NCBI RefSeq assembly: GCF_001613365.1
Contig: NZ_BDCF01000039.1
Span: 1 to 64,000 of the forward strand
DNA length: 64,000 nt
Direction of reading: 5' to 3'
DNA from: Nocardia xishanensis NBRC 101358
Lineage (GTDB): Bacteria > Actinomycetota > Actinomycetes > Mycobacteriales > Mycobacteriaceae
Shown here one piece after another: positions 34,097-42,062 of the stretch (position 1 is the stretch's first letter; each line of letters starts with the position of its first letter). Below the pieces are notes generated by a model. It worked only from the letters and a program-made list of their open reading frames with translations, ran no database searches and had not been told where the DNA came from. Position numbers and translations under genes: made by a program.

Positions 34097-35182
34097 TCGG
34101 GTCGCCCCGGTCTCGGTGAAGATAGCGCTCAGCTCGGCGGGTGCCACCTCGTCCAGTTGGGCGTAGGTACACGAATCCGGTGTGCGATCGGACCGGAAGC
34201 GCACCAGCCTGCCGCCGTGGCGCAGCCTGCCGGACTGCACGTGCTCGTAGCGGACCTCGGCGACCAGTTCCGGCCGCAGCGCCTCCCAGGACAGATCCTT
34301 GCCGCCGGTCCAGCGGCTCACCCCGCCCGGCATCTTGCCGTCCGCCTTGGCCTGTGCGGCGGCGTCGGCCCAGTCCCGCCACGGATGATTCGCCAAAGCG
34401 TTCTCCCGCAACGGTTTCAGCTCCTCGACGAGCGCTTTGCGCTTGGCGGCGGTGAAACTGCTCGCCACGCCGACGTGGTGCAGGCGGCCTTCGTCGTCGA
34501 ACAGTCCGAGCAGCAGCGAGCCGACACCCTCGCCGTCCTTGTGCCAGCGGAATCCCGCGACCACGCAATCGGCGGTGCGTTCGTGTTTGACCTTCAGCAT
34601 CACCCGCTTGTCCTGCTGGTATGGCAGGGCATCGGCCTTGACCATGACCCCGTCGAAACCGGCGCCCTCGAAGCGGGTGAACCAGTCCTCGGCCACGTCG
34701 GCATCGCGGGTGAGCGGCGTCAGGTGGACGCGGGCGAGCGCGGTGTCGAGGATCGTCTCCAGCAACCGCCTGCGTTCGGCGAACGGTTCGCCGGTGAGAT
34801 CCTTGTCGCCGAGCGCGAGCAGATCGAAGGCGACGAAACTGGCCGGTGTCTCCACCGACAGCTTGTTCACCCGGGACGCGGCCGGATGCAGCCGATTCTG
34901 CAGTGTGTCGAAATCCAGGCCGTGCTCGGTGACCACCACGATCTCGCCGTCCACCACGCACTTGTCCGGCAGCGCCTGCTTCAACAGTTCGGCGACTTCG
35001 GGAAAATACCTGGTCAGCGGGCGGTCGTTGCGGGAACCGAGCTCGACATCGTCGCCGTCGCGGAACACCACGCAGCGGAATCCGTCCCACTTGGGCTCAT
35101 AGCTCAGGCCCGGCTCGCGCGGCACGGACGGCGCGGTCTTGGCCAGCATCGGCCGGACGGGTGGCATCACCGGTAGGTCCAC
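34094..35182 (-). CDS. ATP-dependent DNA ligase, LigC type
   Basis: This 362-residue ligase has the adenylation Lys in YEPKWDGFR near residue 34. Motif III-like VDGEIVV, motif IV DGVMVK and motif V LKVKHERTADCVV follow, with a C-terminal OB-fold ending WTGGKDLSWEALRPELVAEVRY. The length matches mycobacterial LigC, which works with the neighbouring polymerase in backup end joining or excision repair. GTG 35182 follows GAGGAGG with 5-6 nt spacing. Its stop codon is the first three bases of the dispersed repeat. Confidence 0.9.
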   Translation of the reverse strand: MDLPVMPPVRPMLAKTAPSVPREPGLSYEPKWDGFRCVVFRDGDDVELGSRNDRPLTRYFPEVAELLKQALPDKCVVDGEIVVVTEHGLDFDTLQNRLHPAASRVNKLSVETPASFVAFDLLALGDKDLTGEPFAERRRLLETILDTALARVHLTPLTRDADVAEDWFTRFEGAGFDGVMVKADALPYQQDKRVMLKVKHERTADCVVAGFRWHKDGEGVGSLLLGLFDDEGRLHHVGVASSFTAAKRKALVEELKPLRENALANHPWRDWADAAAQAKADGKMPGGVSRWTGGKDLSWEALRPELVAEVRYEHVQSGRLRHGGRLVRFRSDRTPDSCTYAQLDEVAPAELSAIFTETGATR

Positions 35183-35403
35183 ACGTTCCTCCTCGGGTCT
35201 GGTCCTCACCCGTGTCGACGTCGTGGCCGACGCGAATTCATCGGTGCGGAGCGGGTCGTCCCGGTCGATCGTAGAGCCCGGGTACGACAAGGAGGAGGAC
35301 TTCGAAATCCGGGCGCGCGCCGTTCACCGGCAATTCCCCGGCTGGAACCGTCAGCTGGGCGTAGTCGGCGCGGAGGGGTGTGTGGTTACCGCCGGGCGGC
35401 GGG
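35183..35403. other. Intergenic between ligase and cold-shock gene
   Basis: 221 nt upstream of the ligase, holding its promoter region. No hairpin or RNA gene is evident. Confidence 0.35.
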
Positions 35404-35799
35404 TCAGTCCAGCCAGCCGTGCTGATCGGCGAAGGCGGTGAGACGGTCGCGGATGGTGAGTATTTCCCCGGCGGTGAGCGCGGGGCTGGCGTCGAGCAGT
35501 AGCTCGGTGATCAGGCGCTTGTGCTCGGCGGCGGTGAGCTGGCCGGTCGACGACCTGTCCTTCTTGTGGCGGGGCGGTGCGGCCGACGCCCCGCCGACCG
35601 CGCTGAGATTGACCGCCTTCGGCCCGCGGTCGCCCTCGGTGACGTCGAATTCGAAGACCCGGCCCTGGCGCAGTTCGTCCTCGTCCAGCCCGATGTCGTT
35701 CACGTGCACGAACACATCCGGTCCACCGTCTTCCGGTCGAATGAACCCGAACCCCCGAGAGCTGTCGAACGACACCAATTTCCCGATGGACACCAACAC
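35404..35799 (-). CDS. Cold-shock domain protein
   Basis: This 131-residue protein has an N-terminal cold-shock domain with RNP1 RGFGFIRP and RNP2 DVFVHVND, which bind single-stranded RNA or DNA, followed by a charged helical C-terminal extension of about 65 residues. The start is ambiguous: GTG 35799, TTG 35796 or GTG 35793 all follow GAGGAG, and 35793 may fit the family N-terminus best. The longer C-terminus distinguishes it from 67-residue CspA-type proteins and fits actinobacterial CspB-like proteins. The SPFH gene ends only 32 nt upstream on the same strand. Confidence 0.85.
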   Translation of the reverse strand: MLVSIGKLVSFDSSRGFGFIRPEDGGPDVFVHVNDIGLDEDELRQGRVFEFDVTEGDRGPKAVNLSAVGGASAAPPRHKKDRSSTGQLTAAEHKRLITELLLDASPALTAGEILTIRDRLTAFADQHGWLD

Positions 35800-35831
35800 C
35801 CGCTCCTCGCCGCCGTCGCTACCCGGCCACT

Positions 35832-36932
35832 CTAGCTCGCATTATCCGCTTCGTTGTTCGAAAGCGCCTTTTGCAGAGAGTTGAACACGGTGAGTCCCTG
35901 ACCGACCATTCCGTTCACCAATTCGCCGACACCGTCGGGTCCGTTGAGCACGGTGAGATTGGCGTTTGCCAGACCGTTCGAGGCCTGTTTGACGATTTCC
36001 GGCAGCTGTTCGATGAGCAGCTGGTCGAGCGCGATCCGGTTGTTCGAGGCCGCGGCCTCGGCCTGGATCCTGGTGCGATCGGCTTCCGCCTCGGCCAGGA
36101 TGCGCACCCGATCCGCCTCGGCCTGAGCGGGTTTCACCACCTCGGCCTGCAACTGCTGCTCGCGCAGCTGCGCCTCTTTGCGCGCCTGCTCGGCCTGCGC
36201 GGTGAGCACCTCCTGCATCGCGATGGCCTCGGCCAGCGGTCCGGCCTGCGCCGCCTCGGCGTTGGCCTTGTCGATGTCGCGCTGGTACTGGGCTTTGAGG
36301 ATGGCGGTCTCGCGCTGGTATTCGGCCTGCCTGCGCAGCGATTCCTGTTCGGCCTCCGCGGCCCGCTGGGCGGCCTGCGCCTGGGCGATCTGCGCATTGC
36401 GCTGCACCGCGGCATTGTGCGGCGCGGCCAGCGCGTTGATGTAGCCGAGATTGCCGTCGTCGATGGATTGGATCTGGAAGGAATCCACCCACAGCCCGAT
36501 ATTGCTCATCTCGACCTTCGAGGCGACCAGCACCTCGTCGGCCAGCTTCTGGCGTTCCCTGATGATCTCCTCGACCGTCATGGAACCGACGATCGAGCGC
36601 AGGTGACCGGAAAAGATCCGTCCGGTGAGCACCGACATCTCCCGTTCCTGCTCGGAGAGGAAGCGCTGCGCTGCGTTCACGATCGACTGGGTGTCGTTGG
36701 CGACCTTGAACGCGATCACCGCGCGGACATCCAGCTGGATGGCCTGCTTGGTGACGCAGCGTTCCTTGATCTCCGCCTCGAACATGGCCAGCGACAAATA
36801 GCTGACTTTGCGGAACAGCGGAACCGCCCACGCCCCGCGGCCGATGATCACCTTGAACGGCGCGTTGTCCTTGCTCTTGGCGCCGCTGACGAGCATCGCC
36901 TCGTCCGGGTCCGGCACGTGATAGCCCAGCAC
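35832..36932 (-). CDS. SPFH/flotillin-type membrane scaffold protein
   Basis: This 366-residue protein has an SPFH (band 7) domain in the first ~180 residues (LDVRAVIAFKVANDTQSIVNAAQRF, split as LDVRAVIAFKV and SIVNAAQRF). An Ala/Glu-rich coiled coil follows (QAEQARKEAQLREQQ) and then a Gly-rich C-terminus typical of flotillins. Such proteins organise membrane microdomains. There is no classic N-terminal membrane helix, so attachment may be peripheral. The start is GTG 36932 with AAGGGAGA upstream. It lies 19 nt after the NfeD-like gene, the usual pairing for flotillins. Confidence 0.88.
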   Translation of the reverse strand: MLGYHVPDPDEAMLVSGAKSKDNAPFKVIIGRGAWAVPLFRKVSYLSLAMFEAEIKERCVTKQAIQLDVRAVIAFKVANDTQSIVNAAQRFLSEQEREMSVLTGRIFSGHLRSIVGSMTVEEIIRERQKLADEVLVASKVEMSNIGLWVDSFQIQSIDDGNLGYINALAAPHNAAVQRNAQIAQAQAAQRAAEAEQESLRRQAEYQRETAILKAQYQRDIDKANAEAAQAGPLAEAIAMQEVLTAQAEQARKEAQLREQQLQAEVVKPAQAEADRVRILAEAEADRTRIQAEAAASNNRIALDQLLIEQLPEIVKQASNGLANANLTVLNGPDGVGELVNGMVGQGLTVFNSLQKALSNNEADNAS

Positions 36933-36951
36933 GTCTGTCTCCCTTGTTGTT

Positions 36952-37182
36952 TCAGTGTTCCTGCTGCTCCGATATCAGCGGGATCCATGGAACGACGTCG
37001 ACGATGCGTCCGGGATGCGCCTCTACGATCAGCACGGTGGCGCCCGTCCCGATCGGCTCAGCGGCCCGCGCGATATACAACTCCGTCCCCCCGCGTATCG
37101 CGACCAGCACCTCTCCCAATGTCCCGGCGCCGCGGATCGGCGTGGTGATCGTTCCCGTCAGTCCACGCACGGGATCGGTCAT
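36952..37182 (-). CDS. Short NfeD-like OB-fold protein
   Basis: This 76-residue protein is a single beta-rich domain (GTITTPIRGAGTLGEVLVAI, then ELYIARAAEPIGTGATVLIV and WIPL). The TGATVLIV strand resembles the soluble NfeD C-terminal OB-fold. The protease and membrane parts of full NfeD are absent. ATG 37182 is preceded by AGGAG, though spacing is long. It directly precedes the SPFH gene, supporting a partner role at the membrane. Confidence 0.72.
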   Translation of the reverse strand: MTDPVRGLTGTITTPIRGAGTLGEVLVAIRGGTELYIARAAEPIGTGATVLIVEAHPGRIVDVVPWIPLISEQQEH

Positions 37183-37314
37183 GCCTCGCACTCCTGCCCT
37201 CGACACCGGAACACGTCAGCCTACGTGTGCCAGACCACTTTTCGGTAGCGGCTTTCGAAACGGCGAGTGCGCCGCGAATGACGACGAACGAATGATTCGC
37301 TGGAACGACCTTGT

Positions 37315-37336
37315 GTCGAATACCGGCCGGTTCGAC
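37315..37336. promoter_or_regulatory. Candidate operator with ACCGGCCGGT core
   Basis: The 10-bp palindrome ACCGGCCGGT (37322-37331) is flanked by GTCGA and TCGAC, asymmetrically by two bases. It ends 8 nt before the TetR start, so binding would block initiation. Likely autoregulatory. Confidence 0.45.
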
Positions 37337-37344
37337 AATGGAGT

Positions 37345-37980
37345 ATGGCCACGAGCACGCGGCGATATCGCTCCACCCTGCGCCAGGCCAAGGCGGGCGC
37401 GACCAGGGCGGCGGTGCTCGCCGCGGCCGCCGAACTGTTCGTGGCCCGCGGATGGGCGGGCACGTCGATGCGCGACATCGCCGCGCGCGCGGGCTGCGCC
37501 GTGGAGACGGTGTACAGCAGCGTCGGCAACAAGCGCGAGATCCTCAAAGCGCTGCTCGACCTGGCCGCCGTCGCGGACGACGAGCCGGTGCCCCTGCTGG
37601 AGCGGCCGGAATTCCACGCCATCGCGGCCGGTGTGGTCCGCGAACGCGCCGCCAAGCTGGCGAGCCTGCTCGAGACCGTTAACCGCAGATCGGCCGCGCT
37701 GCATCGGGTCCTGGTGCAGGCCGCGGCCGCCGACGCGGAACTGGCGGCACTCGCGGCCCGCGACCGCGCGGATCGATCGACGTCCATGCGGGCGGGGCTC
37801 GAGGCGGTGACGGGCAGGCCGCTCACCGACGCCGAGACCGACTCGCTGCACGCCGTGCTCGGGGGCGAGGTCTATCTCGCGCTCACCGAGGAGTCGGCGT
37901 GGACGCCCGCCAAATATCGAAACTGGGCGGCCGACACCGTGATTCGGCTGCTCGACCTCGCCGAGGAGTTATCCACATGA
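37345..37980 (+). CDS. TetR-family regulator, coupled to hemerythrin-SRPBCC gene
   Basis: This 211-residue regulator has an HTH (DIAARAGCAVETVYSSVGNK, residues about 46-65). ATG 37345 has only a GGAG one base away, so the mRNA may be leaderless or start elsewhere. Its stop overlaps the next gene start as ATGA, so the two are translationally coupled. A GC-rich palindrome directly precedes it. Confidence 0.85.
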   Translation: MATSTRRYRSTLRQAKAGATRAAVLAAAAELFVARGWAGTSMRDIAARAGCAVETVYSSVGNKREILKALLDLAAVADDEPVPLLERPEFHAIAAGVVRERAAKLASLLETVNRRSAALHRVLVQAAAADAELAALAARDRADRSTSMRAGLEAVTGRPLTDAETDSLHAVLGGEVYLALTEESAWTPAKYRNWAADTVIRLLDLAEELST

Positions 37981-39119
37981 CCACCTCCGCAGACCTGGAA
38001 CGGCCCGCCGATACCCGCGTGCTGGGAATCGTGCACTCGGCGATGCGCCGTGACCTGCGCCGGGCCAGAAGCGCGCTGAGCGCGTGGCCTTACCCGTTCG
38101 ACGAACAACGCGTCGCGATCGCCGAGCATCTGCTCTGGATCATGCGCTTCCTGCGCCACCTCCACGAATCCGAGGACGAGCACCTCTCCCCGCTGGTCCG
38201 CGACCACGACCCGGCGTCGGCGCGGCTGCTCGACCGGATGGACGCCGATCACCGCGCCATCGTGCCCGCCATGGATCGGCTGGTCGACGCGGCGGTGACC
38301 TACCGTGCCGCCGCTGAGGCTCGCGCCGATGTTCTCGCGGCGCTCGACGAGCTGGAGGCCGTGCTGCTCCCGCAGCTGGAACGTGAGGAGCGCCAGATGA
38401 TGCCGGTGGTCTCGGCCGCCATCACCGAGGGCGAATGGCGGCGCTGGGCCGACGAGTACAACGTCAAACCGCTCGGCCCGATCGAGTTGTTCGACGAGGG
38501 ACTGTTCATCGTGGACGGCGCCTCGCCCGACGACACCGCCGCGATCGGCGACATCGTTTCCGCCGGGCCACGTCGGCTGATGCTGCCCCTCATGATCAAG
38601 CGGTACCGCAAGGCCGCGTTCCGGCGCTGGCGCACCGCCGAATTCTCCCCGCTGCGTGTGCCTTTGGGCGGCAGGAACGAGGTGTTCTGCGCCGCGCCGC
38701 CGGATGCGGTGTGGGCGGTGCTGGCCGACGTCCCCCGCGTGGGCGAATGGAGCCACGAATGCCGCGGCGCCGACTGGCTCGGCGACAGCACCCGCGCCGA
38801 GGTCGGCGCCCGCTTCCGCGGCAGCAACAAATCGGGTCCGTGGCGCTGGCGACGCGTCTGCACCTGTACGGTCGCCGACAAGCCGCGGGAACTGGTCTGG
38901 GTCACCGACGGCGTCCTGGGCGACAACTCCGAATGGCGCTTCCGGCTGCGCGCCACTCCCGACGGGACGTGTATCGAGCAGACGTTCCGAGTGCTTTCGC
39001 TCCCGGTCTGGCTCGACAGGGTGATCTACCGCTTCGTCCCCGCCCACCGCGATCGTTCGCGCGCCCTTCGCGGCGATCTCGAGCGGCTCGCCCAGCTCGT
39101 CGAGCTCGAGTCGTCCTGA
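37977..39119 (+). CDS. Hemerythrin-domain / SRPBCC (polyketide cyclase-like) fusion
   Basis: This 380-residue protein joins two domains. Residues about 10-170 form a hemerythrin HHE four-helix bundle with HESEDEHLSPL, DADHRAIVP and LEREERQMMP, consistent with a di-iron or oxygen/NO-binding site. Residues about 225-375 form an SRPBCC (START-like) hydrophobic-ligand pocket (NEVFCAAPPDAVWAVLADV, then GEWSHECRGADWL). The start ATG 37977 overlaps the TetR stop, with GAGGAG at 37963. The combination suggests a redox- or gas-sensing step linked to a small hydrophobic ligand, which is inference. Confidence 0.85.
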   Translation: MTTSADLERPADTRVLGIVHSAMRRDLRRARSALSAWPYPFDEQRVAIAEHLLWIMRFLRHLHESEDEHLSPLVRDHDPASARLLDRMDADHRAIVPAMDRLVDAAVTYRAAAEARADVLAALDELEAVLLPQLEREERQMMPVVSAAITEGEWRRWADEYNVKPLGPIELFDEGLFIVDGASPDDTAAIGDIVSAGPRRLMLPLMIKRYRKAAFRRWRTAEFSPLRVPLGGRNEVFCAAPPDAVWAVLADVPRVGEWSHECRGADWLGDSTRAEVGARFRGSNKSGPWRWRRVCTCTVADKPRELVWVTDGVLGDNSEWRFRLRATPDGTCIEQTFRVLSLPVWLDRVIYRFVPAHRDRSRALRGDLERLAQLVELESS

Positions 39120-39491
39120 CCGGTCAGACCCGCGCGTCGCCGGGGCGGAGACGAGCTGCGCCGGCCGACGCTGGTCACCGACGGCTCCAGGCCGATCGTG
39201 CTGACCGCCGACTCCATCTGGCGGTCGTCGCGCCGATCGCCGGTCAGCTCGGCGCGCACCTCGACGCGGCCCGTGTCGCCGGTGCCGGCGCTGGACACCG
39301 AGATCAGCCGAAAGTCGGTGCGGGTCAACGCCTGGACCAGCAGCGCGCGCACGTGCGCCTCGCGCGCGTCGGTGGTCACCGCCGCGAACGCGTAGCGGAC
39401 GGGTTGTTCCTCGACCGCCACGGGCAGCCGGTTTGGAGCGCTGGCCTGGCAAACGACTTGTGAGCGGCATCGCGCCGGTTCGGCGCAGCAT
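39120..39491 (-). pseudogene. Decayed MgtC/SapB-family remnant
   Basis: On the minus strand one frame (from about 39491) reads a membrane-protein end-like LLRRTGAMPL. After a frame change near 39420 another reads EEQPVRYAFAAVTTDAREAH, with RVEVRAEL and ESAVSTIGLEPSVTSV. The latter is the ACT-like C-terminal domain of MgtC proteins, which normally follows the membrane helices. The transmembrane part is missing and no stop follows the domain; the frame runs into the neighbouring gene. This looks like a truncated, frameshifted remnant. Confidence 0.55.
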
Positions 39492-39527
39492 GCTGCCCGC
39501 CGGTGCGTGGCCGTACCGGCGGGCAGC
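39492..39527 (-). terminator. Strong hairpin after acyl-CoA dehydrogenase
   Basis: GCTGCCCGCCGGT (39492-39504) pairs perfectly with ACCGGCGGGCAGC (39515-39527) around a 10-nt loop. It starts 18 nt after the stop of the minus-strand dehydrogenase. No T-tract follows. Confidence 0.7.
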
Positions 39528-39545
39528 CGCTGACGTGTGCGGGGG

Positions 39546-41258
39546 CTACGGATTCATCCGGTACGTGCCCGCGTGGCCGAGCACCTCCGCGTACACGCGC
39601 TCGGCCCTTGCGGCGTCGCCGATCGGTTTGCGCAACGAACCGAGGGCCCATTCCTGTTGCGCCTCAGTGGAAGACGCCTTGGCGAAGACTCCGAGGGCGT
39701 AGGCCGAGAAGTCGCGGACGAACAGCTCGAAGATGGCGTCGACGAGGTCGTCGGGCGTGCCGGCGAGCTTCGCCTGCTCCAGGATCAGCTGACCGTAGGG
39801 CAACAGCGTGAACAACTCGCCGACGGCCAGCTGGTAGTCCAGGTCGGCCAGCTGCGCGTCGGTCGTCGGGGCCTGCACCGGGAATTGCACGAACCGCTCC
39901 GCCTGCTCCAGGAACAGCGCGACGTTCGGCAGGTGGCGATAGTCGGCGAACGCCGACCGCCAGTCCGCGAAGCGCACCTTGCCGAGCCCGGCCGCGCCGG
40001 GCTGCCGGAACAGCGCCTCGTCGTCGCCCGCGTCGCGGCGCACCGGCACCGGCGGCAGGTCGGCGGCGTTGTAGAGGAAGCTCGGCATGAATTTCAGCGT
40101 GAGCGCCATGTTGACGTGCGCGGTGCCCTCGAGGCGCGGCATCGAGTCGATGGTGCCGCGCGCCACCGCGAAGTAGGTGTCCTTCTCGAAACCCTTGGCG
40201 GAGATGACATCCGAGAGTTCACGGAAGACGCGCTCGCCCTCGCGCGTCACCTTCATCTTGCCGATCGAGTTGAACATGACGAAACGCCGGTCCTCCGGAG
40301 ACGATTCGCGCATGTAGTCGATGGCTCGCTCGTGGTAGAGCTTCATGGCGGTGATGCGAATGTAGTTGTCGGACAAAATCTGTCGCACCTGACCGAACTC
40401 GGTGACCGGGTGTCCGAACAGGATCTTGTGCGCCGCCTGATCGACGGTCTCGTAGAAGCAGTGCTGCACGATGCCGAGGGTGACCATCCCGATGTTGAAC
40501 TTGCCGCAGTTCACCGCGGCCAGCGCGACGTCGAAGGCCTTGCGGCCGGTGTGCAGCACGTCGTCGGCGGTGACCGGATAATCGGCCAGATCGTAGGCGC
40601 TGACGTAGTTCTGGCCGTGGATGACGTTCTTCACCAGGGTGTAGCGGGGGTGGCCGCTGTCGGCGAGGAACCAGACGTAGGCGTCCGGGCCCTCGATGTC
40701 GGTGCGGCGCCCGATGGTCGGCACCAGTCGCGCGACGTTGCCGTTGCCGATGTAGTACTTGCTGCCGTTGGCGGTGAACCCGCCCGCGCCGTCGGGGGTG
40801 AGCAGCATGTCGGTGGAGTAGATGTCGGCGCCGTGGTCCTTTTCGGACAGGCCGAAGGCGACGATGCCGCCGCGGTCGAGTTCCTCGGCCGCGCGGACGT
40901 GCGCCTTGTCGTTGCCGCTCTGCCAGATGGTGGCGAGCCCGAGAGTCGAGACGCCCCACGCGTACCAGTACTGCGCGCCGTAGAACCCGGTGATCTCGTT
41001 GAACTTGGAGATGAAGGCGGTGTCCCAGCGCTTGTCCGGATCGCCGCCCGCGTGCGCCTTCGGGGTGGCCATGTAGGCGAGGATCCTCGACTCCTTCAGG
41101 AAGGCCATCCAGTCGTCGTACCACTCGCCGCGGTGCGCGTCGGCGGTGAGCGCTTGTTTGCCCTTGCTCTCGAAGAAGCCGACGAGCGAGGTCAGCAGCC
41201 GCTGGGTCGTCGGGTCGAACTCCGCGAAGGTGTCGGTCTTCGGGTTGAACAGGGTCAT
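39546..41258 (-). CDS. Large acyl-CoA dehydrogenase family protein
   Basis: This 570-residue protein is about 190 residues longer than the classic 380-residue enzyme and belongs to the extended actinobacterial branch. It shows AFGLSEKDHGADIYSTD (the FAD/substrate segment), GSKYYIGNGNVA and LEGTAHVNMALTLKF near residue 380. The usual acyl-CoA catalytic Glu cannot be placed with certainty. ATG 41258 follows GAAAGG. The promoter region carries two TGATGGCA-type operators and the adjacent upstream gene is a TetR regulator, so regulation by acyl-CoA is probable. Confidence 0.87.
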   Translation of the reverse strand: MTLFNPKTDTFAEFDPTTQRLLTSLVGFFESKGKQALTADAHRGEWYDDWMAFLKESRILAYMATPKAHAGGDPDKRWDTAFISKFNEITGFYGAQYWYAWGVSTLGLATIWQSGNDKAHVRAAEELDRGGIVAFGLSEKDHGADIYSTDMLLTPDGAGGFTANGSKYYIGNGNVARLVPTIGRRTDIEGPDAYVWFLADSGHPRYTLVKNVIHGQNYVSAYDLADYPVTADDVLHTGRKAFDVALAAVNCGKFNIGMVTLGIVQHCFYETVDQAAHKILFGHPVTEFGQVRQILSDNYIRITAMKLYHERAIDYMRESSPEDRRFVMFNSIGKMKVTREGERVFRELSDVISAKGFEKDTYFAVARGTIDSMPRLEGTAHVNMALTLKFMPSFLYNAADLPPVPVRRDAGDDEALFRQPGAAGLGKVRFADWRSAFADYRHLPNVALFLEQAERFVQFPVQAPTTDAQLADLDYQLAVGELFTLLPYGQLILEQAKLAGTPDDLVDAIFELFVRDFSAYALGVFAKASSTEAQQEWALGSLRKPIGDAARAERVYAEVLGHAGTYRMNP

Positions 41259-41277
41259 GGCGACGGCGCCTTTCATC

Positions 41278-41295
41278 TGATGGCAGGTGCCATCA
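41278..41295. promoter_or_regulatory. Operator candidate TGATGGCA-GG-TGCCATCA
   Basis: A perfect 8-bp-arm palindrome with a 2-bp spacer lies 20 nt upstream of the dehydrogenase start. A second, imperfect copy is at 41305. Likely target of the TetR protein encoded at 41402-42055. Confidence 0.65.
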
Positions 41296-41304
41296 ATTTA
41301 GAAG

Positions 41305-41322
41305 TGATGGCATCCGCCGTCA
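41305..41322. promoter_or_regulatory. Second operator, imperfect TGATGGCA palindrome
   Basis: TGATGGCA-TC-CGCCGTCA keeps one arm exactly and six of eight positions in the other. It is centred 27 bp from the first site, so dimers could sit on nearly the same face of the helix. Confidence 0.5.
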
Positions 41323-41355
41323 ATGCTTGTCCTGAAACCGGACCGCAAACGACAA

Positions 41356-41388
41356 CGGCCCGCGCGCCTCGGGGAGGCGGCGGGGCCG
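41356..41388 (-). terminator. Hairpin downstream of TetR gene
   Basis: CGGCCC (41356) pairs with GGGCCG (41383) and GCCTC with GAGGC nearer the loop. On the minus strand the stem is followed by TTGTCGTTT. It separates the TetR gene from the dehydrogenase promoter. Confidence 0.55.
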
Positions 41389-41401
41389 TGGAGTTCCGGT
41401 A

Positions 41402-42055
41402 TCAGGAGTGGTAGAGCGAGCGGTATGCCGTGAGCGTGGCGACGCAGTGTTCCACGATTTGCTCGCGGGTCGCGCGCAGCGAACCGTTCAGCCACGCGGA
41501 GAACATGCCGGCGTTGCCGCTGGCCATGCTGACCGCGGCGAGTCGGCGCCGGACGGGGTCCGCGATGTGCGCGAAGAGGTGGTCCTGGATCAGCCGGGTG
41601 AAGGCGGGCATCACGGCGATGGTGGTCTGGCCGAGGCCGGTGCTCGAGTACGGCTCGACCAGGAAAAGGCGCGACTTGCGCGGATCCTCCAGCACCTTGT
41701 CGACGAGGACCTCCGAGAGCGCCCGGTCCCTCGACCGATCGTCGGACGCGGCGAACGCGGTCATCGGTTCCAGGAACTCCTCGGCGACCTGCCGGTAGAG
41801 CACGTCGAGCAGTTCGTCGCGGCTGCTGAAACTCTCGTAGAAGTACCGGTCGGTGAGGTTGGCGCGGCGGCACACCGCACGCATCGTGACGCCCGCGGCC
41901 CCCGCCTCGCCGATCAGATCCAGGGCGGCCTCCAGCAGCGCGGAGCGCCGCGCCTCCCGGCGTTCGGTGAGCGTCGTCCCGCCCCAGATGCGGGGACCGG
42001 CGTCCTCTGATTCCTGGCCTGTCTGCACCGATTCACAGTAATGCCTGCCGGGCAT
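41402..42055 (-). CDS. TetR-family regulator upstream of the acyl-CoA dehydrogenase
   Basis: This roughly 217-residue protein has an HTH (MRAVCRRANLTDRYFYESFS, residues about 59-78) and a C-terminal domain with GNAGMFSAWLNG. The start is uncertain: ATG 42055 or GTG 42028; neither has a clear ribosome site. The upstream gene on the same strand ends at 42063, so it could be the tail of that operon, although its own function fits the downstream dehydrogenase better because of the TGATGGCA operators. Confidence 0.82.
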   Translation of the reverse strand: MPGRHYCESVQTGQESEDAGPRIWGGTTLTERREARRSALLEAALDLIGEAGAAGVTMRAVCRRANLTDRYFYESFSSRDELLDVLYRQVAEEFLEPMTAFAASDDRSRDRALSEVLVDKVLEDPRKSRLFLVEPYSSTGLGQTTIAVMPAFTRLIQDHLFAHIADPVRRRLAAVSMASGNAGMFSAWLNGSLRATREQIVEHCVATLTAYRSLYHS

Positions 42056-42062
42056 CGGCCGT

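Noticed and set aside
37872..39491. Long minus-strand frame opposite the hemerythrin fusion
   Set aside because: Mostly the shadow of the fusion gene; only its first ~25 codons belong to the proposed mgtC remnant.
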